Assembly (NCBI GenBank): GCA_900544705.1
Contig: UQWH01000089.1
Span: 1-5,252 of the forward strand
Direction: 5' to 3'
From: an uncultured Eubacteriales bacterium
GTDB lineage: Bacteria; Bacillota; Clostridia; Oscillospirales; Oscillospiraceae
Length of the DNA stretch: 5,252 nt
The notes below the pieces were generated by a model. The model saw only the letters and a program-made list of their open reading frames with translations, had not been told where the DNA came from and did no database searches. The position numbers and the translations under genes were made by a program. Of this stretch, positions 1-5,145 are shown piece by piece. Position 1 is the stretch's first letter. Each line of letters begins with the position of its first letter.

Positions 1-602
1 TTTTTCGCAATTTCCGGAATCACTTCTCCGAATTTCCCCCGCAGCAGCGGCGCCCACGCCATGACCTGAATTCCATGCGAATTACAGAAAGACAGGAGTT
101 CCGGGTCGTGCAGTAACGGTGTGTGCTCGATCTGGTTGATCATGGGCGGAATCTCGCAGTGCTGCAAGAGGGCTTCCAACTGCGGAAGCTCGAAGTTGCA
201 GACACCGATGCTCTTCACCAGTCCGTCCCGGTAGGCATGCTCCATCGCCCTCCACGTGCTGTCCGTACGCTCACGGTTCTGGCCAGGCCAGTGGATGAGG
301 AAGGCGTCCAGATAGTCCGTTTGCAGCTTTTCCAGCGATGCGTGCAGGCTGGCGAGCGTCGGCTCGTACCACTGATCGGAATTGTTGACCTTGCTGATGA
401 GAAAGACGTCCTCACGAGGAATGTGGTTGACCTGAAGCGCCGCGCCGAGCGCCGCTTCATTTCCATACATCTGCGCCGTGTCAAACAGGCGGTAGCCCAG
501 CCGGTAGGCTTCTCCGACAGCGCGGTTCATCTCCTCGCCCGCCTGCATCTTGTAGACGCCAAGGCCGATCTCCGGAATCTGAATTCCGTTTGCAAGCTTC
601 AT
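1..602 (-). CDS. Aldo/keto reductase, N-terminal 200 residues (C-terminus beyond window)
   Basis: This is the N-terminal three-quarters of an NAD(P)H-dependent aldo/keto reductase, a cytosolic (beta/alpha)8-barrel enzyme that reduces aldehydes and ketones to alcohols. The protein opens MKLANGIQIPEIGLGVYKM, the usual first strand. The catalytic tetrad is complete: Asp41 and Tyr46 in LFDTAQMYGNE, Lys71 in FLISKV, and His104 in FLIHWPG. Family landmarks follow: GLVKSIGVCNF (about 127-137), INQIEH (155-160) and a WAPLL stretch (183-187). Family members are usually 260-280 residues, so roughly 70 are missing at the left edge. The ATG at 602 is preceded by GGAGGG seven bases upstream, which settles the start. 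The gene has its own promoter and sits behind the spoIIR terminator, so it is not part of that operon. It resembles the AKR5-like (2,5-diketo-D-gluconate reductase type) group, but the substrate cannot be read from sequence. Confidence 0.95.
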   Translation of the reverse strand, partial: MKLANGIQIPEIGLGVYKMQAGEEMNRAVGEAYRLGYRLFDTAQMYGNEAALGAALQVNHIPREDVFLISKVNNSDQWYEPTLASLHASLEKLQTDYLDAFLIHWPGQNRERTDSTWRAMEHAYRDGLVKSIGVCNFELPQLEALLQHCEIPPMINQIEHTPLLHDPELLSFCNSHGIQVMAWAPLLRGKFGEVIPEIAK

Positions 603-632
603 TTCAGTTCCCTCCGTTCCGTATTTTTTTCT

Positions 633-661
633 ATTATACCAGCACGATCGGCGGATTTCCA
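633..661 (-). promoter_or_regulatory. Sigma-A type promoter of the aldo/keto reductase gene (extended -10)
   Basis: Reading the minus strand, TATAAT (633-638) is preceded by TG plus one base, making an extended -10 (TGGTATAAT). A 17-base spacer separates it from TGGAAA (656-661), which matches TTGACA at four of six positions. Transcription would begin near 626, giving a leader of about 25 bases with the GGAGGG ribosome binding site at 610-615. The promoter lies just after the spoIIR terminator. Confidence 0.75.
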
Positions 662-672
662 GTCACATCGGC

Positions 673-702
673 AAAAACCGGCGCGGTTTTCCCGCGCCGG
701 TT
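673..702 (-). terminator. Rho-independent terminator after spoIIR
   Basis: On the minus strand a perfect 9-bp GC-rich stem, CCGGCGCGG / CCGCGCCGG, closes a GAAAA loop and runs straight into TTTTT. It is extended by two A-T pairs. It begins a few bases after the spoIIR stop codon and is the clear end of the DUF1015-ispE-spoIIR string. Confidence 0.93.
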
Positions 703-706
703 GATT

Positions 707-1318
707 TTATCGGAACCACTCTCGCAGCTTTTGCAGCCATTCCAGCGTTTTGAAGCGCAGCTCGTACTCCTCCTCACCGCCTTCGATCAGGGCGGTTTCC
801 GCGCTGTCGTAGCCGCCAGCCTGTGCACAGGCCGTGAAGTCTTCCGTCGTGGCCGCCGTACACAGGGACGGAAATACGACACACCACCAGTTGTGCCCCG
901 CCGCTTTGCCGATCTTGATGCGCAGGGCGGGGTATTCCCCTGCCGGAAGCGTGAAGGTATCGTACTTGCGCGTTGCAAAGTCCTCCACTCCGACCGACGC
1001 CTCGACGCCATAGTCCGCGCCCTCCGCGCGCAGAACGCGCTGCGCCGCCTGCGTGATCTCTTCCAGATGGGACTTGATTTTCTCCTGCGCCGCGGCCGCA
1101 TCCTTACAATCTGCCGTCAGCGTGCCGACGCAGTCGAGCACCGCGTCGCGGACGCGCAGCTTCTGCGCCTGATCCTCCTCGGAATCGGAATTAGCGACAA
1201 CGTGCAGCCGCACGGTTTTGGAGGCAAGCTGACGCTGCTCCAGCAGCGTTTCCGCCGCAAACAGGCCGCAGGCCATCAGAGCGACCAGAAGGAGCCAGAC
1301 AAGAATTCTGAATTTCAT
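707..1318 (-). CDS. spoIIR: Stage II sporulation protein R (SpoIIR)
   Basis: SpoIIR is the secreted forespore signal which, during sporulation, activates the membrane protease SpoIIGA in the mother cell so that pro-sigma-E is cleaved. The 203-residue protein has an N-terminal hydrophobic segment (about residues 4-21) that would serve as signal peptide or anchor. Two family blocks follow: RLHVVANSDSEEDQAQKLRV (37-56) continuing into RDAVL, and YPALRIKIG (129-137) followed by NWWCVVFPSLC (143-153). The length is normal for the family. I chose ATG at 1318 rather than the in-frame GTG at 1351, because the GTG would add 11 residues before the hydrophobic segment and lies inside a hairpin loop. The ribosome binding site is weak (GGACGG, nine bases upstream) and lies in the 3' arm of that hairpin. 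The gene follows ispE and ends at a strong terminator. LMAC at residues 14-17 is a marginal lipobox, and I do not call it a lipoprotein. Confidence 0.95.
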   Translation of the reverse strand: MKFRILVWLLLVALMACGLFAAETLLEQRQLASKTVRLHVVANSDSEEDQAQKLRVRDAVLDCVGTLTADCKDAAAAQEKIKSHLEEITQAAQRVLRAEGADYGVEASVGVEDFATRKYDTFTLPAGEYPALRIKIGKAAGHNWWCVVFPSLCTAATTEDFTACAQAGGYDSAETALIEGGEEEYELRFKTLEWLQKLREWFR

Positions 1319-1326
1319 ACAAAAAC

Positions 1327-1363
1327 ACCGTCCATATGTAGGATTACCCACAGTATGGACGGT
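1327..1363 (-). terminator. Inverted repeat between ispE and spoIIR: probable terminator/attenuator, possibly two-way
   Basis: A perfect 10-bp inverted repeat, ACCGTCCATA / TATGGACGGT, has a 17-base loop. On the minus strand it is followed by GTTTTTG, so it could end ispE transcripts. On the plus strand it is followed by ATTTTTTCTTTTT, so it is terminator-like in both directions. The 3' arm on the minus strand contains GGACGG, the only Shine-Dalgarno-like sequence for spoIIR, so the fold could also restrict spoIIR translation from ispE read-through RNA. The long loop makes it a weaker terminator than the one at 673-702. Confidence 0.6.
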
Positions 1364-1380
1364 ATTTTTTCTTTTTAAAC
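1351..1380 (-). promoter_or_regulatory. Candidate forespore (sigma-F/G-like) promoter for spoIIR
   Basis: Reading the minus strand, GTTTA (1376-1380) overlaps the ispE stop codon and is followed after 15 bases by GTCCATACTG (1351-1360). The sigma-F consensus known from Bacillus subtilis is GYWTA, about 16 bases, then GGNNANANTR. The -35 matches fully, the -10 matches except for its second base, and the spacer is one base short. Expression from sigma-F is the established behaviour of spoIIR, which raises the prior. The site is otherwise AT-rich and short, so chance is a real alternative. Confidence 0.35.
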
Positions 1381-2232
1381 GTTTCTCGCGATAAAAACTT
1401 CCGGATAGTTTTCCTTCAGCATCGTGCAGGCGACCGCCGCATATTCAAAGCTGTCGAAAATACCGAACACCGCCGAGCCGCTCCCGGTCATCTGCGCGCC
1501 ATAGGCGCCATAGGTCATCATGATGGACTTGACGTAGTTGATCTCCGGATTTTCAAGGACGACCGCCTCTTCAAAGACGTTGCCGAGCGCCTTGCTGATC
1601 ATCTCCAGATCGCCGCTCAGGAGGGCGGCCTGCATCTGCTGGGCATCCGGGTGGCGCGTGACGTGCGTTTCATCCAGCTTGCGGTAGAGCTCCGGGGTGG
1701 AGAAAGACAAATTTGGCTTGCAGACGACGTAGAACATCTCCGGCGCGTCCGCCAGCTTCGTCAGGCGCTCTCCCCGGCCCTCGACGAGCGCCGTACCGCA
1801 CAGGACACAGAACGGCACGTCAGAGCCGACCTGCGCGCCCAATTCGCACAGAGCATACACAGACAACGGGTAGTCGCGATGGCGGTTCAGCGCCCGCAGA
1901 ACGGCTGCTGCGTCTGCGCTGCCGCCGCCGAGCCCCGCGCCGCTGGGGATCCGCTTTGTGATGCGAATCTCCAGTCCGTCGGGACGGCCACCGAGATTGC
2001 GGTAGAACGCCTCCGCCGCACGCCAGGCCAGATTGTGTTCGTCCTGCGGTATACTTTCGCGGTCGCAGAAGAGCTTCCATTCCCCGCCCCCATCCAGAAT
2101 GATCTCCACGTCGTCGCGGACGGAGATCGTCTGCATCACGGAGCTGAGGTCATGATAGCCGTCCTCGCGGCGGCCCAGAACGTCCAACGTCAGATTGATT
2201 TTTGCGAATGCACCCTCGGTGAGTTTTGTCAT
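1375..2232 (-). CDS. ispE: 4-diphosphocytidyl-2-C-methyl-D-erythritol kinase (IspE)
   Basis: IspE is the cytosolic ATP-dependent kinase that phosphorylates the 2-hydroxyl of CDP-methylerythritol in the non-mevalonate (MEP) pathway to isopentenyl diphosphate. The 285-residue protein has the full GHMP-kinase layout. AKINLTLDVLG (10-20, Lys11) and DGYHDLSSVMQTI (24-36) form the substrate side. PSGAGLGGGSADAAA (96-110) is the glycine-rich ATP loop. GSDVPF (136-141) carries the catalytic Asp138. MTGSGSAVFG (248-257) is the third GHMP motif. The length is typical. The start ATG at 2232 overlaps the stop of the DUF1015 gene as ATGA, which implies translational coupling. AGGAAG lies nine bases upstream, inside the end of the previous gene. 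No -10/-35 of its own is visible, so it is probably transcribed from the promoter before the DUF1015 gene. Confidence 0.98.
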   Translation of the reverse strand: MTKLTEGAFAKINLTLDVLGRREDGYHDLSSVMQTISVRDDVEIILDGGGEWKLFCDRESIPQDEHNLAWRAAEAFYRNLGGRPDGLEIRITKRIPSGAGLGGGSADAAAVLRALNRHRDYPLSVYALCELGAQVGSDVPFCVLCGTALVEGRGERLTKLADAPEMFYVVCKPNLSFSTPELYRKLDETHVTRHPDAQQMQAALLSGDLEMISKALGNVFEEAVVLENPEINYVKSIMMTYGAYGAQMTGSGSAVFGIFDSFEYAAVACTMLKENYPEVFIARNV

Positions 2233-3470
2233 TTGATCTTTCTTCCTTCGAGATAATAACGCTTTTCGCGGCTGTGGCCCATGGAGAAGGTCTTGCGCGG
2301 TAGAATGCCGTCCGCAATCACGCCGCGGAAGAGCTGGCTCTTCTCCATCGCGGGCAGCAGGAAGCCGATGGCGTTCTCCTGCTTTGCCAGCGCGATCAGA
2401 GCATCGTCGTCATGGATGTAGTCGATCTCACCCTCGTGCTCCTTGAGATAGCCATCCAAGAAGCCCTGCAGCACACCGACGGCAAGCTGGCTCTTGGCCG
2501 GGTCGAGATGAACAACGCCGGACTCCGTGCCGCTGTACCAATGAACTTCAAAGCCCTCCTCTGCGCAGGCCTCCTGCTCCAGCGCTTTCAGCAGCGCCTT
2601 GGGGTCACAGGCCGTGACGACACGGTGGATCGGCTCGAACACCTGTGTGGGATCGTGGATGTTCTCCAGCTCAACGAGCGCATAACGCGCAGGATGATCG
2701 GAGAGGTCAACGCCGGGATTCTGCTTTTTCAGCTCCTCATAGCAGGACTTCGCCGTTGCCAGAGAGTGGTTGCCGTCACCGACGGCGAACACCACGGGCG
2801 TGCCCTTGAGCCCCTCATATTTTTTCCCGACGTTCTTTGTGTATTCCGTCAGGCGGTCATTGAAAGCCTCCGCCTCCTTGCCGTCCACGAGCCAGCCAGT
2901 AATGTGGCCGCCGCCTTCCATCAGGTCAAAGTCGTAGAGCTTCTTCAAAGAAGCCTTATGCGCAGCAATCGGCTCAATGAGGACCTTTTCGTGGTCGTCG
3001 CAGAGCATCAGGATGTGCGGCAGCTCGATGGGCGCGTCGCGGCGCACGCGCATACGCGGCGGGATGCGCTCAACGACCGTCTTTTCCGTCGCACGGATGG
3101 GGGAAACGGAACCGGCGGAATAATCATAAGCATCCAGATCGACCATGCCGACCAGTCCCGGACGGATGGTGCCGTTCTCCAGCGTGCGCTCCACATAGAC
3201 AAAGGAATCCTTGAGGGTTTCAAAAACGCCCTGCTCCAGATATTCCTTCATGGTCTGGTTGATCAGCGCCGTGTGTGCGGCCTCCTGCGGCGTGCCGAGT
3301 TCGGCCTCCGGGAGGATCAGATTGATGGTCGAAGGAGCGCCCTCGGCGTTCTTACGCACGCGCTCCCAATATGCGGGGTCGGAGGTGAACTGGTCGCAGG
3401 CGATGACCGCCCATTTTTCCATGGAGTCTACCTTCGGAAAAAGAATATCAGCCGGCAAAAATGCGTTCAT
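2229..3470 (-). CDS. DUF1015 family protein (uncharacterised)
   Basis: This 413-residue protein of unknown function belongs, by its sequence signature, to the DUF1015 (COG4198) family common in Clostridia. Recognisable blocks are WAVIACDQFTSDPAYWERV (20-38), the RATEKTVVERIPPRMRVR run (126-143), ELPHILMLCDDHEKVLIEP (149-167), FAVGDGNHSLATAKSCYEEL (228-247) and the C-terminal SMGHSREKRYYLEGRKI run (397-412). No signal peptide or membrane segment is visible, so it is likely cytosolic. The conserved DGNHSLATAK resembles the DGxHRxxA-type motif of ParB/Srx-fold proteins, some of which are nucleotide-using enzymes; that link is only a guess. I moved the start to ATG 3470, because AGGCGG lies seven bases before it, whereas an upstream ATG at 3488 would place the Shine-Dalgarno sequence inside the gene. 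It overlaps ispE by four bases. My recollection that relatives occur near serine-synthesis genes is not testable here. Confidence 0.9.
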   Translation of the reverse strand: MNAFLPADILFPKVDSMEKWAVIACDQFTSDPAYWERVRKNAEGAPSTINLILPEAELGTPQEAAHTALINQTMKEYLEQGVFETLKDSFVYVERTLENGTIRPGLVGMVDLDAYDYSAGSVSPIRATEKTVVERIPPRMRVRRDAPIELPHILMLCDDHEKVLIEPIAAHKASLKKLYDFDLMEGGGHITGWLVDGKEAEAFNDRLTEYTKNVGKKYEGLKGTPVVFAVGDGNHSLATAKSCYEELKKQNPGVDLSDHPARYALVELENIHDPTQVFEPIHRVVTACDPKALLKALEQEACAEEGFEVHWYSGTESGVVHLDPAKSQLAVGVLQGFLDGYLKEHEGEIDYIHDDDALIALAKQENAIGFLLPAMEKSQLFRGVIADGILPRKTFSMGHSREKRYYLEGRKIK

Positions 3471-3523
3471 GATACAACCGCCTTTCAAAAATCGTTCATA
3501 ATTTACGGAAAACCGCTGAGAAT

Positions 3524-3529
3524 ATTATA
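3524..3529 (-). promoter_or_regulatory. -10 element for the DUF1015-ispE transcript
   Basis: A perfect TATAAT on the minus strand lies about 54 bases before the DUF1015 start. The -35 at the right distance is poor: TAGGAA at 3547-3552 with a 17-base spacer matches three of six positions. No TG extension is present, so the promoter may be weak or need an activator. It diverges from the DUF378 promoter, whose -35 lies about 55 bases away. Confidence 0.5.
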
Positions 3530-3583
3530 GCGCAAAGCGTTCGATTTTCCTAGCTTTTTCCCCAAAATGGTCCTTCGTGATTT

Positions 3584-3613
3584 TTGACAAATTTCGGCAA
3601 AATTTTTTAGTAT
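3584..3613 (+). promoter_or_regulatory. Sigma-A promoter of the DUF378 gene
   Basis: A perfect TTGACA (3584-3589) is followed after 18 bases by TAGTAT (3608-3613, four of six matches to TATAAT). Transcription would start near 3620. Just downstream, TAGTACATACTA (3628-3639) is a 5-bp inverted repeat with a two-base centre. TTTTTAGTA occurs twice, 20 bases apart (3604-3612 and 3624-3632), once over the -10 and once over the palindrome. This could be an operator, but is equally compatible with AT-rich chance. Confidence 0.6.
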
Positions 3614-3667
3614 ATCTCACAGATTTTTAGTACATACTACCCACAGTACAAAAAGGGAGGAAAGCTC

Positions 3668-3877
3668 ATGGACACTTTTGCATTGATTCTCAGCATCATC
3701 GGCTCCATCAACTGGGGTCTGGTCGGCATTTTCAAATTTGACCTTGTGGCATGGATCTTTGGCGGACAGACCTCGGCTGTCAGCCGCATCATCTACACCA
3801 TTGTCGGTCTGGCCGGCATCTGGTGCATTTCGTTTCTGTTCCGCCGGCGTTCGCTTGCGGCCGCAGAGGATATGTAA
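3668..3877 (+). CDS. DUF378 family small membrane protein
   Basis: This 69-residue inner-membrane protein has two predicted transmembrane helices, about residues 4-23 and 42-58. It carries the family hallmarks SINWGLVGIFKFDLVAWIFG (13-32) and RIIYTIVGLAGIW (40-52), and ends in a basic/acidic tail (RRRSLAAAEDM). The DUF378 (YuzA-like, COG2155) family is widespread in Firmicutes and has no established biochemical role. GGGAGG (3655-3660) sits seven bases before the ATG, a strong and well-spaced ribosome binding site. It is monocistronic: its own promoter upstream, a hairpin terminator 26 bases after the stop, and convergent rpsU beyond. It is the only rightward gene in the window. Confidence 0.93.
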   Translation: MDTFALILSIIGSINWGLVGIFKFDLVAWIFGGQTSAVSRIIYTIVGLAGIWCISFLFRRRSLAAAEDM

Positions 3878-3903
3878 AGCTCTCGTATCCTGAATAACGC
3901 AGC

Positions 3904-3925
3904 AAAAAGTCCAAAAGGACTTTTT
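3904..3925 (+). terminator. Terminator after the DUF378 gene
   Basis: AAAAAGTCC / GGACTTTTT forms a 9-bp perfect stem around an AAAA loop, with the run of Ts as the 3' arm, and one further C-G pair at its base. It is symmetrical, so it could also stop leftward read-through. It begins 26 bases after the stop codon. Confidence 0.8.
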
Positions 3926-3938
3926 GTCCAGCTGCCTG

Positions 3939-3982
3939 CAAAATTGCAAAATAAAATTTTGTTGTTCTATTTTGCAATTTTG
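3939..3982. repeat. Long AT-rich perfect inverted repeat (15-bp arms, 14-base loop)
   Basis: The arms CAAAATTGCAAAATA (3939-3953) and TATTTTGCAATTTTG (3968-3982) are perfect complements. The sequence lies between the DUF378 terminator and the rpsU terminator, so neither gene needs it to end. GCTGC occurs three bases outside each arm (3931-3935 and 3986-3990) as a direct repeat. The role is unknown: an extra terminator, a small structured RNA or a remnant of a tiny repeat element are all possible. Confidence 0.8.
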
Positions 3983-4007
3983 GTCGCTGCGGCGGGTGAT
4001 TGAACGC

Positions 4008-4034
4008 GAAAGGAAACCCTCACGGTTTCCTTTC
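4008..4034 (+). terminator. Third hairpin of the convergent region, terminator-like but with a broken T-tract
   Basis: GAAAGGAAACC (4008-4018) pairs perfectly with GGTTTCCTTTC (4024-4034) around CTCAC. On the plus strand it is followed by ACTCTTTTCT, an interrupted T-rich stretch. On the minus strand no T-tract follows. The hairpin is certain as sequence. Its use as a rightward back-up terminator for the DUF378 transcript is inferred. Confidence 0.5.
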
Positions 4035-4081
4035 ACTCTTTTCTACCCTCCGATAAATTGGCGTCGGCTTCTTCTTCAGCA

Positions 4082-4111
4082 AAAAGCGCCTTGCAAATGC
4101 AAGGCGCTTTT
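4082..4111 (-). terminator. Terminator after rpsU (works in either direction)
   Basis: AAAAGCGCCTTGCA (4082-4095) and TGCAAGGCGCTTTT (4098-4111) form a perfect 14-bp inverted repeat with only two bases between the arms. Read leftwards it ends in TTTTT and starts 26 bases after the rpsU stop codon. Read rightwards it also ends in TTTT, so it would block transcription arriving from the DUF378 side. Confidence 0.92.
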
Positions 4112-4137
4112 ACTTACATTATACGATTGCGGAAAAA

Positions 4138-4320
4138 TCAATAGCCTCTTCTCTTGTTCTTACGAGCAGCTTCGGACTTCTGCTTCCGCTTGAGACTCGG
4201 GCTGACATAATGCTCTCTCTTCTTGACCTCAGCGATCACGCCATCCTTAGCACAGCTGCGCTTGAAGCGCTTCAGTGCGCTCTCCAGAGATTCATTCTCT
4301 TTAACGCGAATTTCAGACAT
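4138..4320 (-). CDS. rpsU: 30S ribosomal protein bS21
   Basis: bS21 is a small basic protein of the 30S platform, near the 3' end of 16S rRNA, with a role in translation initiation. The 60-residue product begins MSEIRVKENESLESALKRFK, followed by RSCAKDGVIAEVKKREHY (21-38) and a basic tail of the form SLKRKQKSEAARKNKRR (42-58). These are the standard family features at the usual length. GGAGGGAGGG (4327-4336) ends six bases before the ATG at 4320. The gene stands alone, with a consensus promoter and a strong terminator. In many Firmicutes it is followed by yqeY, but no yqeY-like reading frame is present here. Confidence 0.98.
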   Translation of the reverse strand: MSEIRVKENESLESALKRFKRSCAKDGVIAEVKKREHYVSPSLKRKQKSEAARKNKRRGY

Positions 4321-4339
4321 TGATTTCCCTCCCTCCGGT

Positions 4340-4362
4340 GCATCCGGCTCTATCCAGGATGC
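4340..4362 (-). promoter_or_regulatory. Small hairpin in the rpsU leader
   Basis: GCATCC (4340-4345) and GGATGC (4357-4362) form a 6-bp stem with an 11-base loop, inside the leader of about 64 bases and three bases from the ribosome binding site. It may influence ribosome access or leader stability. No known regulatory family is recognised, and a 6-bp stem can occur by chance. Confidence 0.3.
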
Positions 4363-4390
4363 TTTCAGGGCCGCTACAACGGCAACAATT

Positions 4391-4419
4391 ATTATAGTGA
4401 GAGTTCGTCAAAATGTCAA
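4391..4419 (-). promoter_or_regulatory. Consensus sigma-A promoter of rpsU
   Basis: Reading the minus strand, TTGACA (4414-4419), a 17-base spacer and TATAAT (4391-4396) match the vegetative consensus at all twelve positions. Start of transcription would be near 4384. A perfect promoter fits a highly expressed ribosomal protein gene. Confidence 0.93.
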
Positions 4420-4542
4420 GCAATATCTTACAAAAATTTTAAAACTTTTCTGTTTTTTCTGCATCCGTCAGAAAACCCGCGACCGGAGAACTCTTCGGTG
4501 CACTTGAAAAATCAAAGCTGCTTTCCTATAAAACACAACAAA

Positions 4543-4843
4543 CTCCGGCCCGTAATAAGATCGCACACCCACACCTGAATCTGCAAACGCGCCCGTTTCC
4601 CTTGCAGTTAGCTCAGAAACGGCATCCTCGCGGCACACGGACAGATCCGCTTAATGCTGCTCGGTTCCCCGCCTGACATGGTTCACGGGAGCCCGTTGCG
4701 CAAGACCGATCCCTCAACACCACTTACAAGGACAGACGGCACGGCGCAGACCCTCATATAGGAATTCATCCCTGCTATAGCGGATTGCAGGTTACAGGGC
4801 ACCGCTAACTCCCCGACTAGTGCGACCTTATTACAGGCCGGAG
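4543..4843 (-). ncRNA. ffs: Signal recognition particle RNA, large Bacillus/Clostridium type
   Basis: This is the RNA core of the signal recognition particle, which with Ffh targets nascent membrane and secreted proteins to FtsY. It is about 301 nt. In RNA order, the two ends pair in a 24-bp helix 1 (4820-4843 with 4543-4566; two of the pairs are wobbles). The Alu domain follows (4770-4814) with GGGGAGTTAGCGGTGCC, the conserved TGTAA loop (4792-4796) and TGCAATCCGCTATAGCAGGG. The S-domain tip has GTCAGG (4672-4677), the GGAA tetraloop (4665-4668) closed by CGG/CCG, and AGCAGC (4656-4661), the Ffh-binding symmetric loop. These blocks match my memory of the B. subtilis scRNA closely. A T-rich run, TTTGTTGTGTTTT (4530-4542), follows the last helix and may end transcription. 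No convincing promoter lies between acpP and the RNA. Ends are set from helix 1 and could be off by a few bases. Confidence 0.96.
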
Positions 4844-4852
4844 TGACTTTAT

Positions 4853-5086
4853 TCAGCCGATCTCAGACAATTTTTCTTCGATGAGATCCGCAAGCTCACC
4901 GATGGTGTTCACCTCAAGCTTGCCATCCATCTCAAAATCCACGCCGAGTTCTTCTTCCATATCCATTACCATCTCGACCATATCCAGGGAATCCAGATGC
5001 AGGCTCTCGAAGGTAGTGTTCCGATTCATTTCCTCTGCGGGAATATCAAGCTGCTCAGACAGATAAGAAATAATCCGTTCCAGCAT
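4853..5086 (-). CDS. acpP: Acyl carrier protein
   Basis: ACP carries growing acyl chains on a 4'-phosphopantetheine arm during type II fatty-acid synthesis in the cytosol, passing them between the Fab enzymes and to phospholipid synthesis. The 77-residue protein is short and strongly acidic, as expected. The attachment Ser33 lies in HLDSLDMVEMVMDMEEELG (30-48), the helix-II recognition region, and the sequence ends DLIEEKLSEIG. I chose ATG 5086: GGAGG lies eight bases upstream and the protein then starts MLERIISYLSEQLDIP as in other ACPs. The same frame stays open further upstream (a GTG at 5140), but that extension has no ACP-like sequence. The stop is about nine bases from the 5' end of ffs. 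In many Firmicutes rnc and smc follow acpP, and they do not here. Confidence 0.97.
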   Translation of the reverse strand: MLERIISYLSEQLDIPAEEMNRNTTFESLHLDSLDMVEMVMDMEEELGVDFEMDGKLEVNTIGELADLIEEKLSEIG

Positions 5087-5145
5087 TGCAGTCGCCTCCA
5101 CTTCTTTTCTCTTTGCGTTAGCGTCGCTTGCCAAGGGCACACATG

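Noticed and set aside
1319..1351. Upstream GTG start for spoIIR at 1351
   Set aside because: It lies in the loop of an inverted repeat, has no ribosome binding site, and would put 11 polar residues before the signal segment that begins at the ATG at 1318.
590..1378. Rightward open frame of 262 codons across the AKR start, terminator and spoIIR
   Set aside because: It runs through a terminator, a promoter and the antisense of spoIIR, and its translation shows no known motifs.
1651..2256. Rightward 201-codon frame opposite ispE
   Set aside because: It is an antisense shadow of ispE, which has all GHMP kinase motifs.
2412..3530. Long rightward open frame (372 codons) opposite the DUF1015 gene
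   Set aside because: It is the antisense shadow of a well recognised protein, has no family resemblance and starts inside a coding region without a ribosome binding site.
3617..4036. Leftward 139-codon frame opposite the DUF378 gene
   Set aside because: It would cross the DUF378 promoter region, the gene and three hairpins. The composition is not protein-like and DUF378 is clear on the other strand.
4223..4507. Rightward frame opposite rpsU and its promoter
   Set aside because: It is the antisense shadow of rpsU and its perfect promoter, with no recognisable domains.
5087..5140. N-terminal extension of ACP from a GTG at 5140
   Set aside because: ACPs start at the MLERI-like position. The ATG at 5086 has a well spaced GGAGG, and the extension is unlike any ACP.
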